A DNA stretch of 64,000 bases from Emydura subglobosa (taxonomy: Eukaryota > Chordata > Testudines > Chelidae): contig ML679941.1 of the NCBI GenBank assembly GCA_007922225.1, positions 61,227,079 to 61,291,078 of the forward strand, in the 5' to 3' direction. Of the stretch, positions 1 to 12,185 are shown piece after piece; the first letter of the stretch is position 1, and each line of letters begins with the position of its first letter. A program made the translations under genes and the position numbers. The notes under the pieces were generated by a model, which searched no databases, was not told the DNA's origin, and saw only the letters and a program-made list of their open reading frames with translations.

Positions 1-2856
1 AAATAGAGATCATTGTCTACTGGATTTATAGGATAAATAAAATTTAGGGAGGCTGTGGAGATCTTAAATAGATTCCATTCTACTGTGCTCTGTTACAAAT
101 AAAACCTCAGTGAAGAGGTTAATGCAATGGTTCTCAACTTAGGGGCTGCAATGGCTTGTGAAAGAGGCACCTGCTCTTCAGGGAGCCTAAGCTATGATGG
201 AACATAGACCCTCAAAGACATACTCCCACAGCTGCAGATCTCTTCAAGTTCATTGGAAAAGGGTTCCTTCCCTCCTATGTAAATGACCTCTGCCACAGGA
301 CAGCAGAGATAGAATAGCTTTAAGGAGTGAAGAAAATAAGCAGATGAAGATTGAAGAAAGAAGCCTGCCCCTTTAAGCACCAGGACTCAAGAGCACAATT
401 CCTGAAAGAATTGTGGGAAATTCTAGTGGATTTCTGCACATCCAGGGAAATACCTACTCTGGAGAGAGTTCTTACACTAATTAGGCACCTCCTCTTGCAA
501 GCCATTCACTTCACTGTTAAAAAAAAAACAAAAAAACCCTGTTCGAGTCCCCTTCCCACACACCCTCTCACCCCCACAGACATGGCTGCATGTCCCCCTG
601 GGTAGAATAAGATCTTGAACTGACTTGTGGCAACTGGAGGGAAATGTCTGTGCTGCATAACACACGTGGCCTTTACATCAGGTGTTCAGGGGGCTCAGAA
701 GTTGTCCTTTGAACACCCTAGTATAATGGACAAGTTCTGCAGCAATCAATTTTTTATCATAGCAAAAAAAAAGAAAGGCAGAATAAAAGATTTGCAAACA
801 TAACACTGATTCTTTGCAAAGAAGCTGAGGAAAAACTGTCAGGTAAAACTCTCTCATTGTAGGGATTCCCATTCCCACATAGGCTCACATTGACTGGGTT
901 CCCCCCATCACACCTCCCTCCATTCCTACTGCTACGCTTCCTCATTTGCCTTTCCTAGGCACCAACGTCTGCCACGTGCGGCTTTTTGGAAAGGAGAGAG
1001 TTGAGATGGCTTGTGTCTCACTTTCCCAGTATCAAAAAAGGAGTGGGTGTCAGACAGGCAAGTGAGGTACTGAAGCTCGCTATTCTGTTCTTCCCAAACT
1101 GAGTTTTAAAGAGATGCCCATTCTCAAATTTGTCAGCAATCAGTGAAGATTTGTCAGCATTTAGACAACCCATCCAGCTCAAGGTCAGCCTGAAAAGATG
1201 GGGATTGTAGCAGCTCATTTCCTTGGCTGTCTGCCTCACCAAAACAATGCAAGGAAAAACACAAGCTTTAGAAAACCCAGGGTAAAACAGATGAACAAGA
1301 GATGCTGAGTGTTCTCTGGGCAAGCAGAAGAAAGGTCCCTCTTCAGTTCATTTCTGTCCTTTTAAGGACCAATGGGGAGTATGAGATACAACTCTCCTTC
1401 GTAACCTGGAGAACAAAGAAGCCAGTCAGGTTCTGAGAGGACACGAAGAATAAAAAATGTCAGGCACCTCTGCAGCAAAAAGGGTGACTTCCATGTCCAA
1501 AAATGCAGAATTCTATGGGGTTTTTTTTTGGAAAGGAAGCACCAAAATTCTATAGTTTTCAAAGCATAGAGCATACTGGCTTTCTATCAGATCCCACTAC
1601 AGCAGAATTTTATGCATTCCCCACAACCACTATGACCCTCTAATATTACTCAGGCAAAGCCAAAAAAAAAAAAAAAATAGATGGACTGTACTGACACTGA
1701 GCCCTGAAGTTTTGCTGGACCAAAGGAGAAGCAAGCATCTGAGCCCAAGGCCTCCACTGAGAAAGTCTAGCCCATGAACAGACAATAGCATAAGCATCAC
1801 ACCTGGTATCCCTTCAAAACTGAAGGCATAAAGAATCTGCAGTTACATTTAAAATTATTAAGTTATATATTTCTCTAATAATTCCAGAAATGTCAACATG
1901 TATCTTCAAACCATCCAATTCAGAGGGATGACAAACTGTGTGGGAGCTCTAGCAGAGCTAATTCAAATTCAGAATGGATTAGGAAGGCACGTGGCACTTC
2001 TCAGATAATGCTATCATGCAGTACTTGTCTTCACAACTTTACTTACAAAATTTTTCCACCACTTGATGCAATTAACTGTCACAACTTTCTTTTGCAAACT
2101 AACAGATTTGAGATAGATATCTGCATTATCTGGTTTGTCTGCTAAGAGGAAGAAGGAACTCAAGATTGTTCCATCAATCGCCTTTCATTCTCTTCCTGTT
2201 CTTTACTCAACCAAGAACTATAGTGGTGATGAACACAGTAACTTATTTATGAGCAATTGGGGTGGGGGAGGAGGCTGATGCTGCATAACAAAATCTGGCT
2301 ATGGTTCAAGTCCTGTGTAAAGGCAACTAGTACAGAAGCAGGTTAGCTGAGCAGGCAGCTGGCACACACTGCTAAATAGCATCTCTGAGTCCATGTTCCA
2401 CTGTAGTGCAAGAACTTGAGATATCAGTGTGGAACAACTTTAGCAAGCAAGTGAGAGAACCCACCAATTTCTTTTGTATTCATGTAAATTAATGAAGGGT
2501 GGGAGAGCTTAATGCATATGCTGTTTCACTTCTGCCAGTAGGTCTTCTCTATGCCTTTCCCTTAATAACCAAAACACTGTGGAAAATACAAGAAGAGACT
2601 AATGGCTTCACCATTCCGGTCCAGAGGCCTTGGGTATTTGGAACTGCAGTTCCTATCAGTTTGAGTGCTTTGAAGAGAAGAGATTTTTTTTAGTCATCTG
2701 TCAAGCTTGTCTCATTCTAATACTTAACTTTAACTAACACTTTCACCAAGATATTAAGGATGCAATTTTGCTGCCCTTCCACTAAGGTATAACCACATAC
2801 ATTAAATATGCTGAGAGATGTCTAACAGGTTCTCCAGAAAAACAAGATTTGGTATG
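1..2856. other. AT-rich intronic DNA without recognised genes
   Basis: Short open frames only, none with flanking splice sites and a recognisable product. A short hAT-like scrap, CAATGGTTCTCAACTTAGG, occurs near 126-145. A-runs occur near 520-535 and 1660-1678. Nothing else is supported. Confidence 0.5.
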
Positions 2857-2864
2857 TCTAATAT

Positions 2865-2980
2865 AGAGGTTTTCAAATTTTTTTCATTTGCAGACCCCTA
2901 AAGAATTTCAGATGAAGGTGTGGACCCCTTTGTAAATTTTAAGACAGTCTGCAGACTCCCAGACTTCTTTGGACCAGAAG
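2865..2980. mobile_element. Short hAT-like non-autonomous element with 8-bp flanking repeat
   Basis: The block begins GAGGTTTTCAAATTT and ends with GGACCAGAAG. It is flanked on both sides by TCTAATAT (2857-2864 and 2981-2988); the match extends to GTCTAATATA. An 8-bp duplication is the hAT signature, and the opening resembles the GGTTCTCAAACT-type start of vertebrate hAT MITEs. Terminal inverted repeats are weak, so the family call is tentative but the duplication is directly visible. Confidence 0.6.
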
Positions 2981-2988
2981 TCTAATAT

Positions 2989-4481
2989 AAACAATCAAGC
3001 AAGGGGATTAGTTTTGGAAAAACAAAACTTCTGAGTCTTTATACATCACAGAGAAGCAAAAGAGCACATCCCCTTTTTTAAAATCTTTTGTAGGTCAGAA
3101 TGTAGATTCTCCCAAAGCAGGAACATAACTGGTATATTTTCCCAGAAAGAGGAGCTAAGCCTCCTAGGGCTGTCAGGGCTAGTCATTTGAATTGTATGGA
3201 GGACACAAATGTTTTCTTCTCATCCTTTGCCTTGAACACTGCTCTATCCAGGAGTCCACAGCCTCCCACAATGTGGCTCAGGTCATGGAAAACATATTCA
3301 AGCTGAACACCTGACGGTAAGTGCTATCTTGCAGTAGCATTACTTGTCAAGGCAAAAAGAACCCAGAGACAAAGATAACTAAGGAAAACTTGTGAAGCAT
3401 GACTTGGGTCCTGTTTTGACAAGACCACTTCAGATTATCTGCCCAAAGAAAACAGCAAAGGAAAAATAGGTAGAGATTCTTAAGCTTTTAGCTGTGTCAA
3501 TTTCAATACATGGCAATACATTTCACTCACTAACTGGTCAGTAATTCAGGCAGGACCTTGTCTTATGAATGAGTGAATTATTTACCACACTGGTAATTGT
3601 GACATCTGTTTTAGGCAGCAAATTAAGTTTATAGGGCAGAGCCTAAGTGGACTGAAGGAGCAATTTTGAAAGTCTTTTAATCTTGTTTGCTTTCTCATTT
3701 TTACTATTGCTTCCCGCCTCCCCATCTTCTACTCCCAACACCTGAGATTTGCACATCTTTCTTTGATCTGGTTTATTCTCCGATTACTTCTTTCCCATGG
3801 GTCAAGCTCATAATTATTACCTTACTCTTACATATGTAAACTAGATGAAAACAGCTTACCCCTCACAAAATATCCTCTTCTAAATTGGTTTTGGTTTTCT
3901 GTATCACAGAATTGAGAAGTTTAAAATGTCATGTGAAAGCTTGCTATAGATAGTTACAATTTCTTCCAAGACACTATTGCTTTTTGTGATTTAAAGAAGC
4001 AGACGGCACAGTATTCATCTCAACTACTTCCAAACACTGTTTTGTAAACTTGAACCCAAGTTTAAGTTCTGTCAGCTGAACCAAAGGTCATTGGGATCTT
4101 CGGTTGATATGTCCACCAAGACCTGATGAGCAATTTTAGGTTCAATGACATTAGAAACCAACTACTAATAGTCTGTGACCAATAAACCTGGGTGATCAAC
4201 ACCAAACCAGAAGAGAACACAGTTCAACTGGGATGTCCAGGGTTCAGCAGGATGATCTGTAATCCCACAATTATACTAAATTAAAAAAAAAAAATTAACA
4301 TTTGCTTGACTTTACAGGAACAGATTATTTTAACTATTCTTTACTCAATCACCAGTCTAAAGCAGGGAGTTAAAGAAGTGGACATTCTCAAGGCATAATG
4401 TATGCCTTCAAATTTTAAGTCCTGTGCTAGGAACTGAAGATCCATGAAATGCTGGCAGCTCTCAAAATTTTCTTGAAACAC
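2989..4481. other. Intronic DNA, nothing recognised
   Basis: AT-rich sequence with no open frame of note, no RNA gene and no repeat family that I can name. An A-run occurs near 4281-4293. Confidence 0.4.
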
Positions 4482-5328
4482 AAGGTGGGCAAGGTAATAT
4501 CTTTTATTGTACCAACTTCTATTGGTGAAAAAGAATTTTTTGAGCTACACAGAGCTCTTTTTCAGGTTTGGGAAATGTAAACTGTAAAAGTGTCACAGCT
4601 AAATACAAGGACGAACAGATTGTTTAGCATAAGTAGTTAACATTCTAAGAGATCATCCAAGGTGAAGTGGCCCATTAATACCTCTGCAACTCCAAGAGGC
4701 AGGCCAAAAGATGAGAAAAAGAAGGGATTAGTGGGTTAGTTTGTTGTAATAAGCCATGAATCTAGTGTCTTTATTAAGACCATGATTTTTAGTGTCTAGC
4801 AAAGTTATGAATTTGAAGTCCCATGATAGTCTTTTGAAGGTGTTGTTCAGATTTCTTTTGAGGACAAGGACTGAAAGATGAGATATGAAGTGGTCATTTC
4901 ACGAAAAGTGTTTGTCCATGGGTAATAGTGTTTTTGTCTTATTTTTCTGTGTCAATTCATTAAAAGAGCACACTGATTGTTTGGTTTCACCCCCATAGTT
5001 ATTGGGCATTTAGTGCATTGGATGAAATACACCAGTGATAGGCATGTGAAGAACCCATGGATCTTGAAAGGTGTCTTGTTGGAGGATACTGATCATCGTA
5101 GCACTGCAGATATGTCTGCAGGTTTTGCACTTATGGCAGGGTCTTGTGCTGCTTGGGGTTGGTGGGTCCTGGTCTGTGGGGAGCTTGAATCTGATGAGCT
5201 TGACAAGGTTGGGGGTTGTTTGAAGGCCCAGAAGAGGGGGTTCAGGAAAGATCTCTTTCAGGATGTGGTCCCCACTGAGAATGGGTTGTAATTGTTTCAT
5301 GATACCCCATTCCACTGTGGGGTGGTAG
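4482..5328 (-). mobile_element. Penelope-like element, 3' fragment with degenerate endonuclease region
   Basis: On the minus strand a degraded frame (about 5315 to 5010) contains KEIFPEPPLLGLQ and a cysteine-rich CHKCKTC segment. It is followed by LVYFIQCTKCP, which fits the start of the GIY-YIG endonuclease domain of Penelope-like retroelements. Beyond the coding remnant lies the non-coding tail, which on the plus strand reads TATCTTTTATTGTACCAACTTC (4498-4520) and GAGCTACACAGAGCTCTTTTTCAG. The same tail recurs at 18340. Frame breaks and small gaps make it non-functional. Seen: motifs and tail. Known: GIY-YIG plus RT is the Penelope architecture. No reverse transcriptase core is included. 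Confidence 0.8.
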
Positions 5329-5430
5329 ATTTTCCTTGATTCATTTTGCTGAATGAAGGGATAAACATAGGGGGGAAAAATACTGAATTTCTACAGTAAC
5401 TAAGAGAGAGATTTTTCTTCAGTAGTTAGA

Positions 5431-5690
5431 AGTATAGCATGGTTCAGTGGTTATGGTGCTTTACTGTGACTCACGAGGTCTAGGTTCTATTTCCAGCTTT
5501 GCCACTGACCTGTGGTGTGTCCTTGGTAAAGTCACTTCATTTCTAATGTGCTTCTTTCCTCCTCCATCTCATACTATTTGTGTGGCTTGTCTATGTATAG
5601 CATAATTCTTCCAGGCAGGGACAGTCTCTTGCTGTGTGTTTACAGTGCATAACAGGGCCCTGATTTTATACAGTAATACAAATAAATCAC
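5431..5690 (+). repeat. MIR-like (CORE-SINE) tRNA-derived SINE
   Basis: The order is AGCATGGTTCAGTGGTTATGG (box A-like), GAGGTCTAGGTTCTATTTCC (box B-like), TTTGCCACTGACCTGTGGTG and CCTTGGTAAAGTCACTTCA. A LINE-like 3' part follows: CAGGCAGGGACAGTCTCTTG, ACAGTGCATAACAGGGCCCTG, then TAATACAAATAAAT. This matches the MIR head and core organisation with the tail commonly seen in reptiles. Confidence 0.8.
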
Positions 5691-8600
5691 AACAGTTATG
5701 CAAATAGCATGATTTGGAGTTATACTTTGTACTTGGATGTGGGGCTTCCACCAGGTTTGCTAGGAACCAAGTAGATACACCTAAAGGCAGAATTTGGGCC
5801 TCATGTTTAATTTCAGATATTACATAAAGTATAAGAAACTCTACTTATATTTAGCTCAAAAAAGTATAAATTTTGCAAGAGTTAAGATTTTAATACCAAC
5901 TACCAACATTTACATACATTTTAAAATTGCAATAAAACATTTTGAATAAGTAGTATTCTCAGAGGTTGAGGTGTCTACCCTGTTAGTTCCTGCAGAATTT
6001 AAGCTCCCTCCACTTTATCTCCCCCCCACAAACACCCTACCTACTTGTACTGGAAATTTTAGGCTGTGCAACACATTCTGCAATACTAAACTGTAAGCAG
6101 GGCAGACTCTGGCTTGGGTCAAGATCTGCCCATCTACCCATTAATGGGACAATATTGTGGCTTTTTGGACTGACTGGGTAAGATGCCTATGGGTGACTAA
6201 AAGTCACTTTCGCTTTTCTGTCGGAAATGCGCATCTGTCTTGCAGCAGAAAGCCACCCATGTATGAGACAGCCAAGGAGGACATAAAATTCTACATGCAC
6301 CTGAAAACAAGCCCCTATGTATCATCTCAGTACTGATATCATTCCACCCTGCTGTGAAGCAGTAAAATCCTAAAGCTGGAAAATATAGCAGCTTTTAGAA
6401 CTAGGAGGTTTCCATGTTACCAAATGGCCATGGCAGGATTGTGTTCTCTCAAAAAAAGAAAGTCCATAACCCTAGGTAGAAAGTGGGAGGCTCTGGGGAA
6501 AAAACAACAACCTATCTTCCCCTTGGTGCAGGATGCCACAAGTACTGCTGTATCACTGCAAGAATGTGCTCATCAAAAAGACAGATAGGCAGAATGCATC
6601 GACATCTAGCAAATACGTTTGAATGAACAGCTTTACTGTAATTTCAACTGTGTGGACACAAAATTAATTAGTCAGCCAGTTAAGATAATTGGCTAATAAG
6701 TAATAAAAATATAGATCTAGGTGCAGTATGGACAGGATGGATGTAGGCTGAAGTATGATGATTAGGAGTGATATCTTGATGTTCCATGTTTACTTAATGA
6801 TATGGAGATCACTTTTGCATAAAGATTGTTTTGATTTGAAAACTAGCTTCCCAAGTGAAAGCTGAACTTACCTGAAAGACAAAACCCATGCTTGTTCTCT
6901 ACATAGCACATCTCTTCAGTAGAAAATATTCAGTAATCAGAACTCTGATGGCTATATTTTGATGCAGAGTAGATTACAGCTGGTCCTTAGGAACTAAACT
7001 AGCTCTTTAGTACAGGCTAGTAAGGTTGTTCAAAGTTGTAGATTTTTCTAAAGAAACAGGAAAATGTGTATAATTTACAAGAGTCGTTTTTTGTCGTAAC
7101 CGTAAAGATTTCATACGGCTGTTCTGCTAGAAGCTATTGCTGCACTGTCCTGTCCCAAAAGTGTGTTGTGCTGGCACAAAAATGACTGCTGCAAATGATG
7201 TTTAAAATCAGCGTTAGATACCTACTAGCCAGTGCATATTTGAAATATCAGCCACACTGCCATTCAGCTATTTGAGACCTGTTGGCAATACTCTAGCAAG
7301 AAGGCAAGAGAATAGAATACATCCGACTCTGCAGGCCAATGAAGCATCTTTCTCCTCTGAAACACAAAGTGGGCAATTAATTCCTTAGCACAATTTTCAG
7401 TTTTGCCCTTCAAGGGGCAGGGGCAAAAGTGTGCCAGTAAAAGTTTAGATTCATTTAATGGGGCTTTAGAAATCAAGTCTTTGCAAAAAGTTAGAAGATT
7501 TTATTGTTTAAGTAACAACTTCCCAAGAAATTCAAATAAAAAGTTCAATTACAGAAATCAAGAGCAATGTTTAGGTTGTACTTCAGTCTTGTAATGTTTT
7601 ATCCATCCAGTGAGTAATAGAGGGGTAAGATTTAGGGTGAAACCCTGACTCCTTTAAAGCCAACAGACAAGACTTCTGTTGATTTCAGACATCACTTTGG
7701 TCCCTCCTTCAAAAAAGAGGTGGACAACTTGCATGTAGGGTAGTATTTTAATCATTTTGTAAGACTTGTATTTAAGAATCCATTCCTGGGTTATCCTGCC
7801 ACATTTTTGTCATCCTAATAATGACCGTTTGTGACACCTCAAGCTCTCAAATGTCTAATTTTTATTCATAACTTGGCTGATTAAAACAATTACTTTTTTT
7901 TTTTTTTTAAACTCATTTTTAACTCTTATGGATATTACAGAAGCAGTGTCTTCCACATATTTATGAATTAAGGCCAAACTTCTACTGAGAATACATTAAT
8001 GCTTTCATTCAAGTGTTTCTACCATTAAGGAATGGGGAACAAGCAGAATTTAAGTTACATCTACAAAAGCAGAAATAGAACCAAGATTCCGACTCCTAGT
8101 ACTGCAGTTTAGCTACAAAACTAGCCTTCCCTGTTTTGTAACTCACCTTATTTAAAGATCATTTCCTGCAGTGTAATTGTAATTATGATCACAGCTTGGT
8201 AACAGTTACCTCCCCTTTCAGAGTGAGGAACAGAAGAGTGATTTAAAGATTCTGGTTAGTTTCACAGTTCTAAGATGCCTAGGTAGAACGAACCTGATGG
8301 TTGGAAGTTTCACTTTTGCTGCTCAGAGTGGTGAGAAAGAATTTTATCTGCATCTTTACAGATGGTGTGGTCTCTGGGAGGAAAAAAAATGAAAAAAGGT
8401 AGACCAAATTACTCAGTTACTGCAAAAGAGAAAGCTACAAGTAGCAGCAGCGTAGGCCTGCTGTGAAAATTATGAGCAACAGCTGTATAAGCCAAATCAT
8501 GAGTCAGGGCTGGATGATGAAAGAAAGGGATGGTGAAAAGCAGGAAAAGAAAAAGGAGCTTATTTACTTCTCACTGCCTTACATGCAATCCCACCCCCCA

Positions 8601-8730
8601 CAGTCAAGAAAGGAAAAACTATTTCTGCACTGCAGCTGAAGAGCTGGGGGAATTGGAGAAGAAAATGTTGTATTTGGTACCCAGGTACAACTATTTCCGG
8701 ACATGGGGAGGAAGAACGGTGAGTGCCTAA
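5691..8730. other. Intronic DNA, mostly unassigned
   Basis: AT-rich intron. A short fragment of the palindromic MITE family (GTGAAACCCTGACTCC … TGATTTCAGACATCA) may be present at 7638-7695. A T-run lies at 7891-7908. No coding exon or RNA gene is supported. Confidence 0.4.
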
Positions 8731-8993
8731 GAGTATGTCAACACAGCAGCTAATCACCCATGGCTGTCCCATCCCAACCAACTCAGGCTCCTGGAACTCG
8801 GACGGCAAGGCTGTTTTACTGCTGTGTAAATAGCTCTTGGATTCTCCCACCTCGCAGAATCCTAGAACCCAGGCTCCAGCCTGAGCCTAGAACTCTACAC
8901 AGCAAAGAAACAGGCCAGCAACCTGAGCCCAGTGAGTCTGAGTCAGTTGGCACGGGTCAGCTGCAGGTTTTTCTTTGCTAAGTAGACATACCC
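8731..8993. mobile_element. MITE with TCTACAC-type ends
   Basis: It begins GAGTATGTCAACACAGC and ends TAAGTAGACATACCC, so the ends are inverted repeats (GAGTATGTCAACAC / GGGTATGTCTACTT). TAA precedes the left end at 8728-8730. The interior repeats CCTGAGCC/CTGAGTCAG motifs common to this family. It is non-coding and probably PIF/Harbinger type, judged from copies with clear 3-bp duplications elsewhere in the window. Confidence 0.7.
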
Positions 8994-9193
8994 TTTCATG
9001 GTTGTACAAATTACCTGCAGTGCTTCAAATAGCCATGTGGCAAGTGAAGAGCTTTCTCCGACAAATGTGAGAGCCCTCAACTATTGATTTTTGCAGAATA
9101 TAACTCCTTTAGGTGGGCTAGTTTTCTAGTCCCTCCACTTAAACTTTTTAATTAACTGAACACAAACCAGTGTTGTGTTATCTTTCTAAGTAA

Positions 9194-9671
9194 GGGCTGG
9201 TCTACACTACACAGTTAGGTCGATATAAAGCTGCTTGTCAGTGTCTACACTAAAGCTTTCCTCCCGCTGATGTAAGTACCCTACTACACGGACATAACTT
9301 CACTTCCTCAAGAGGCGTAAGGCTTATGTCAGTGTAGTTAGGGAGACACAGTGTCTGTGTAGACTGTGTGTTACTTACATTGCTGTTGGCCATCCTGGAA
9401 AGCTGGGCACCTAGACCCTGCCCCCAGCTGGGAGCAGGCGCAAGAAGCCCCAAGTTGCAGGACCTGGTCCCCGGCTGAGCACTCCATGAGCTATGAAATT
9501 GACAAACAGACCGGGCTCTCACCTCCCAACACTGCCCCACTTAGGTTGATGGAAGCGTTCCTGGTGAGGACGTGCACCACCGACTCAAGGAAGGTAGCGT
9601 GGACATGCATCACTGCAGTAATTACTGTGGTAGCTGTAAGTCGACCTACCTTTCTAGTGCAGACATACCCC
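9194..9671. mobile_element. Longer MITE with GGCTGGTCTACACTA ends
   Basis: It starts GGGCTGGTCTACACTACACAG after TAA (9191-9193) and ends AGTCGACCTACC … AGTGCAGACATACCC. Subterminal repeats AGTTAGGTCGAT / GTAAGTCGACCTAC are inverted. A second internal TCTACACTA block lies at 9244. The 153-codon frame running through it (9366-9827, plus) overlaps MITE sequence and has no coding support. Confidence 0.75.
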
Positions 9672-12185
9672 CAGTCAACATTCAGCTCCAATGCCTCTGC
9701 TGCTTCAAACGGTATTCCCAACAGCAATAGCATGAAATTAAGAGTAGGAGGGGTAAAACTAGGCATTCAGAACTTGTGTGCAGCAGAGAAAAAGTCCAGA
9801 ATTGTTAGTTTCAGAATACCCTTATGAAAAGCTATAAGCAAAGACAGTCACTAGAGTTATTCACGGGATAAGCATACTCCAAAAATGGAAGCTGGAAAAA
9901 GGGTAGAATAGCATAGGCTTCTTATCCTGCTTGCAGCAGCCAGGATCCAAGGAGCAAACAGACAAAATTTCTCCTTTTCAACAATTATGGGGGAATACAA
10001 TTAGTCTTACACATAGTGGCCCAAGGAAGATATAAAGAATTGAGACCCCATGCAAGGTCCATTGACTACTCACTGCTAACCTTCCTATTTACAAACAAGC
10101 TGGGGATTGTCATGGATTGGGCTTCTCAGGAAGTCACTTTTTCTGGACCCCTAATGAAGACCCCTTTGCCCCCTTCTGCCCTCTCTCTCCCAGTAGCTGG
10201 CCTGGTAAGTTTTTCAACATTTATGTATGTATTGCACAGTACTATATACTAACAGAAGCTTTTGGAGTGTTTGAAAGATTATCCTTCCTTCCCCGCACTG
10301 CAGCCAGAGAAAGTTTGACATTTCAAACACTTCCAAGACCAAGTATTTTGAACTACCACAGCAGGGTCAAAATAGATTTCCTGGTGAGAAGTCCAGTATT
10401 CCAATTACCCCACAAGCAAAGGGACATATAGGGCTTAACAGCAAGGGCTGTCCTGGCCTATTTTTGTACTGGCCTCTAGCTAGGAAGTACCGATGATAAA
10501 GATTCAAATATGTTCAGTTCTAGTAGTTTTTTAAATTGCTTTTGAACCAAGAGGTAGTTTTTAATCTTCAGTGCTAAATGCTAGATCTTGTTTGTACATA
10601 AACCAGGAGTTCAAAATTGTTCACATAGTTGAGAAAGGTACTAAATTTTGCAATAGACTGTGGGGTGAGGATGACATGGCATGTCAGATAGCAAAATAGG
10701 AGCCATTATTTCCTGTTTTTATTCATATACTAAGTGAAATTAAGTCTTGGGGGAGGGGAGGTTTGCTTAATTAGTGGCAGAGAGAAAATAGTCACATACC
10801 ACCTTTGTTTAATTAACCGTCTCTTCCCAAACTAATAGTAGAAACTAAATAGTAATATTACTCCTCCTAGATCTTAGTAAAGTTACTAAAACACCAGTAA
10901 GGATAGCTTACAGTAACTTCCTGCAGTCTAATAAAATAAATTTCCCTTAATACATAAGTTAGGTCTCCAGTACACAAAGTGACATGCTGGTATCAGTATT
11001 AGAGATACCCCTGTTCCACACTTTGGCTACATACAGACAAGTGCCAGGCATTTGTCTAGATAGTCTGCACAAAGAGTAAAGCAGCAGTACATGTCTAATA
11101 AGGGCACTGCATACAGAAACCCACTGACAGCCACAATATTAGTACAGCACATCCTCTTTGCTATGCTATTCTTGAGAGCCAAGAAACTGACATTACACAA
11201 AGATTCTCCTTATAAAGAGAAAGTGTTAAACTGTTCTCCATGGAGCTGGAGACAAATTACATACTCTATTCAAAGTAGCTTTAATCACTTTGGGTCCTTA
11301 TAATAAAGTGCAGAAGTTTCATTGGTTAGACAAAGGGAGAATGTAAAATTTCTTAAAATTTGCAGTTTTATGTAACTTGTGTTTTTAATTCCATGTGATA
11401 CTAAGGGGAGGGGGGGGCTCTGGGCACAATTAATACAATCACAAACTTCACTCTTTATTTACCTGGACTAAAACCCAAGAGGAGGATGGCACAAGATGCG
11501 AATCCACCACTTATCCTCAGCTGCCCTTTTTATGCAATATTACGCACCATCTAGCCTAAAGCCAACAGTACAAAGTAATTTTTAGATCAAGGCAATTTAC
11601 ACTTAAAGTCAACTGTTTAAAAAAAAACTGATTCAAATCAGATTAGTAAAACTCATTTGAAAGGGTGTTAATGTAAACTTAAAATTTAATTACATGCCGA
11701 GATTTTTTTAAACGGACCCTGCTAGTAGGGTCTCAAATTTTACAAAAATGCTATAGACAAGATACATAAAGTTAAGATCCTGATCCTAGAAACACTCAAG
11801 TAGTTACATGAAGCAGTTCATATGAACAGAATAGCCTAATTTCAGTGACTATTCATGTGAATAAAGCAAAGCATGTGCAAGTTTACAACATTGTAAAGTT
11901 AGATTTATTAAAACTTTACATTTCAAAACAAGACTGCTTTACTGTTAGCACTGAAAAGATGAGACTTTCAATACATTAACTAAGTTATTGCAAACTTATT
12001 TTTTGTAAATACACAAGCCAAAAGTTTTCAAAACTAGGAACCTACGCTTACATTTAGGCACTTACAGATGTAATTTTGAAAAGCTACATGATTTAGAAGT
12101 ACAAGGCACATGACAACTACAAACTAATGGAGAAACATAGCCTAGCCAAAGAATTTCAGTTTCCTTGATCTTCAGAAGTTCAATA
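9672..12185. other. Intronic DNA, nothing recognised
   Basis: AT-rich sequence with scattered short open frames and no splice-flanked coding candidate. A G-run lies at 11405-11417. Confidence 0.4.

Noticed and set aside
9366..9827. 153-codon plus-strand frame
   Set aside because: It spans MITE sequence including its inverted ends; no coding motifs.
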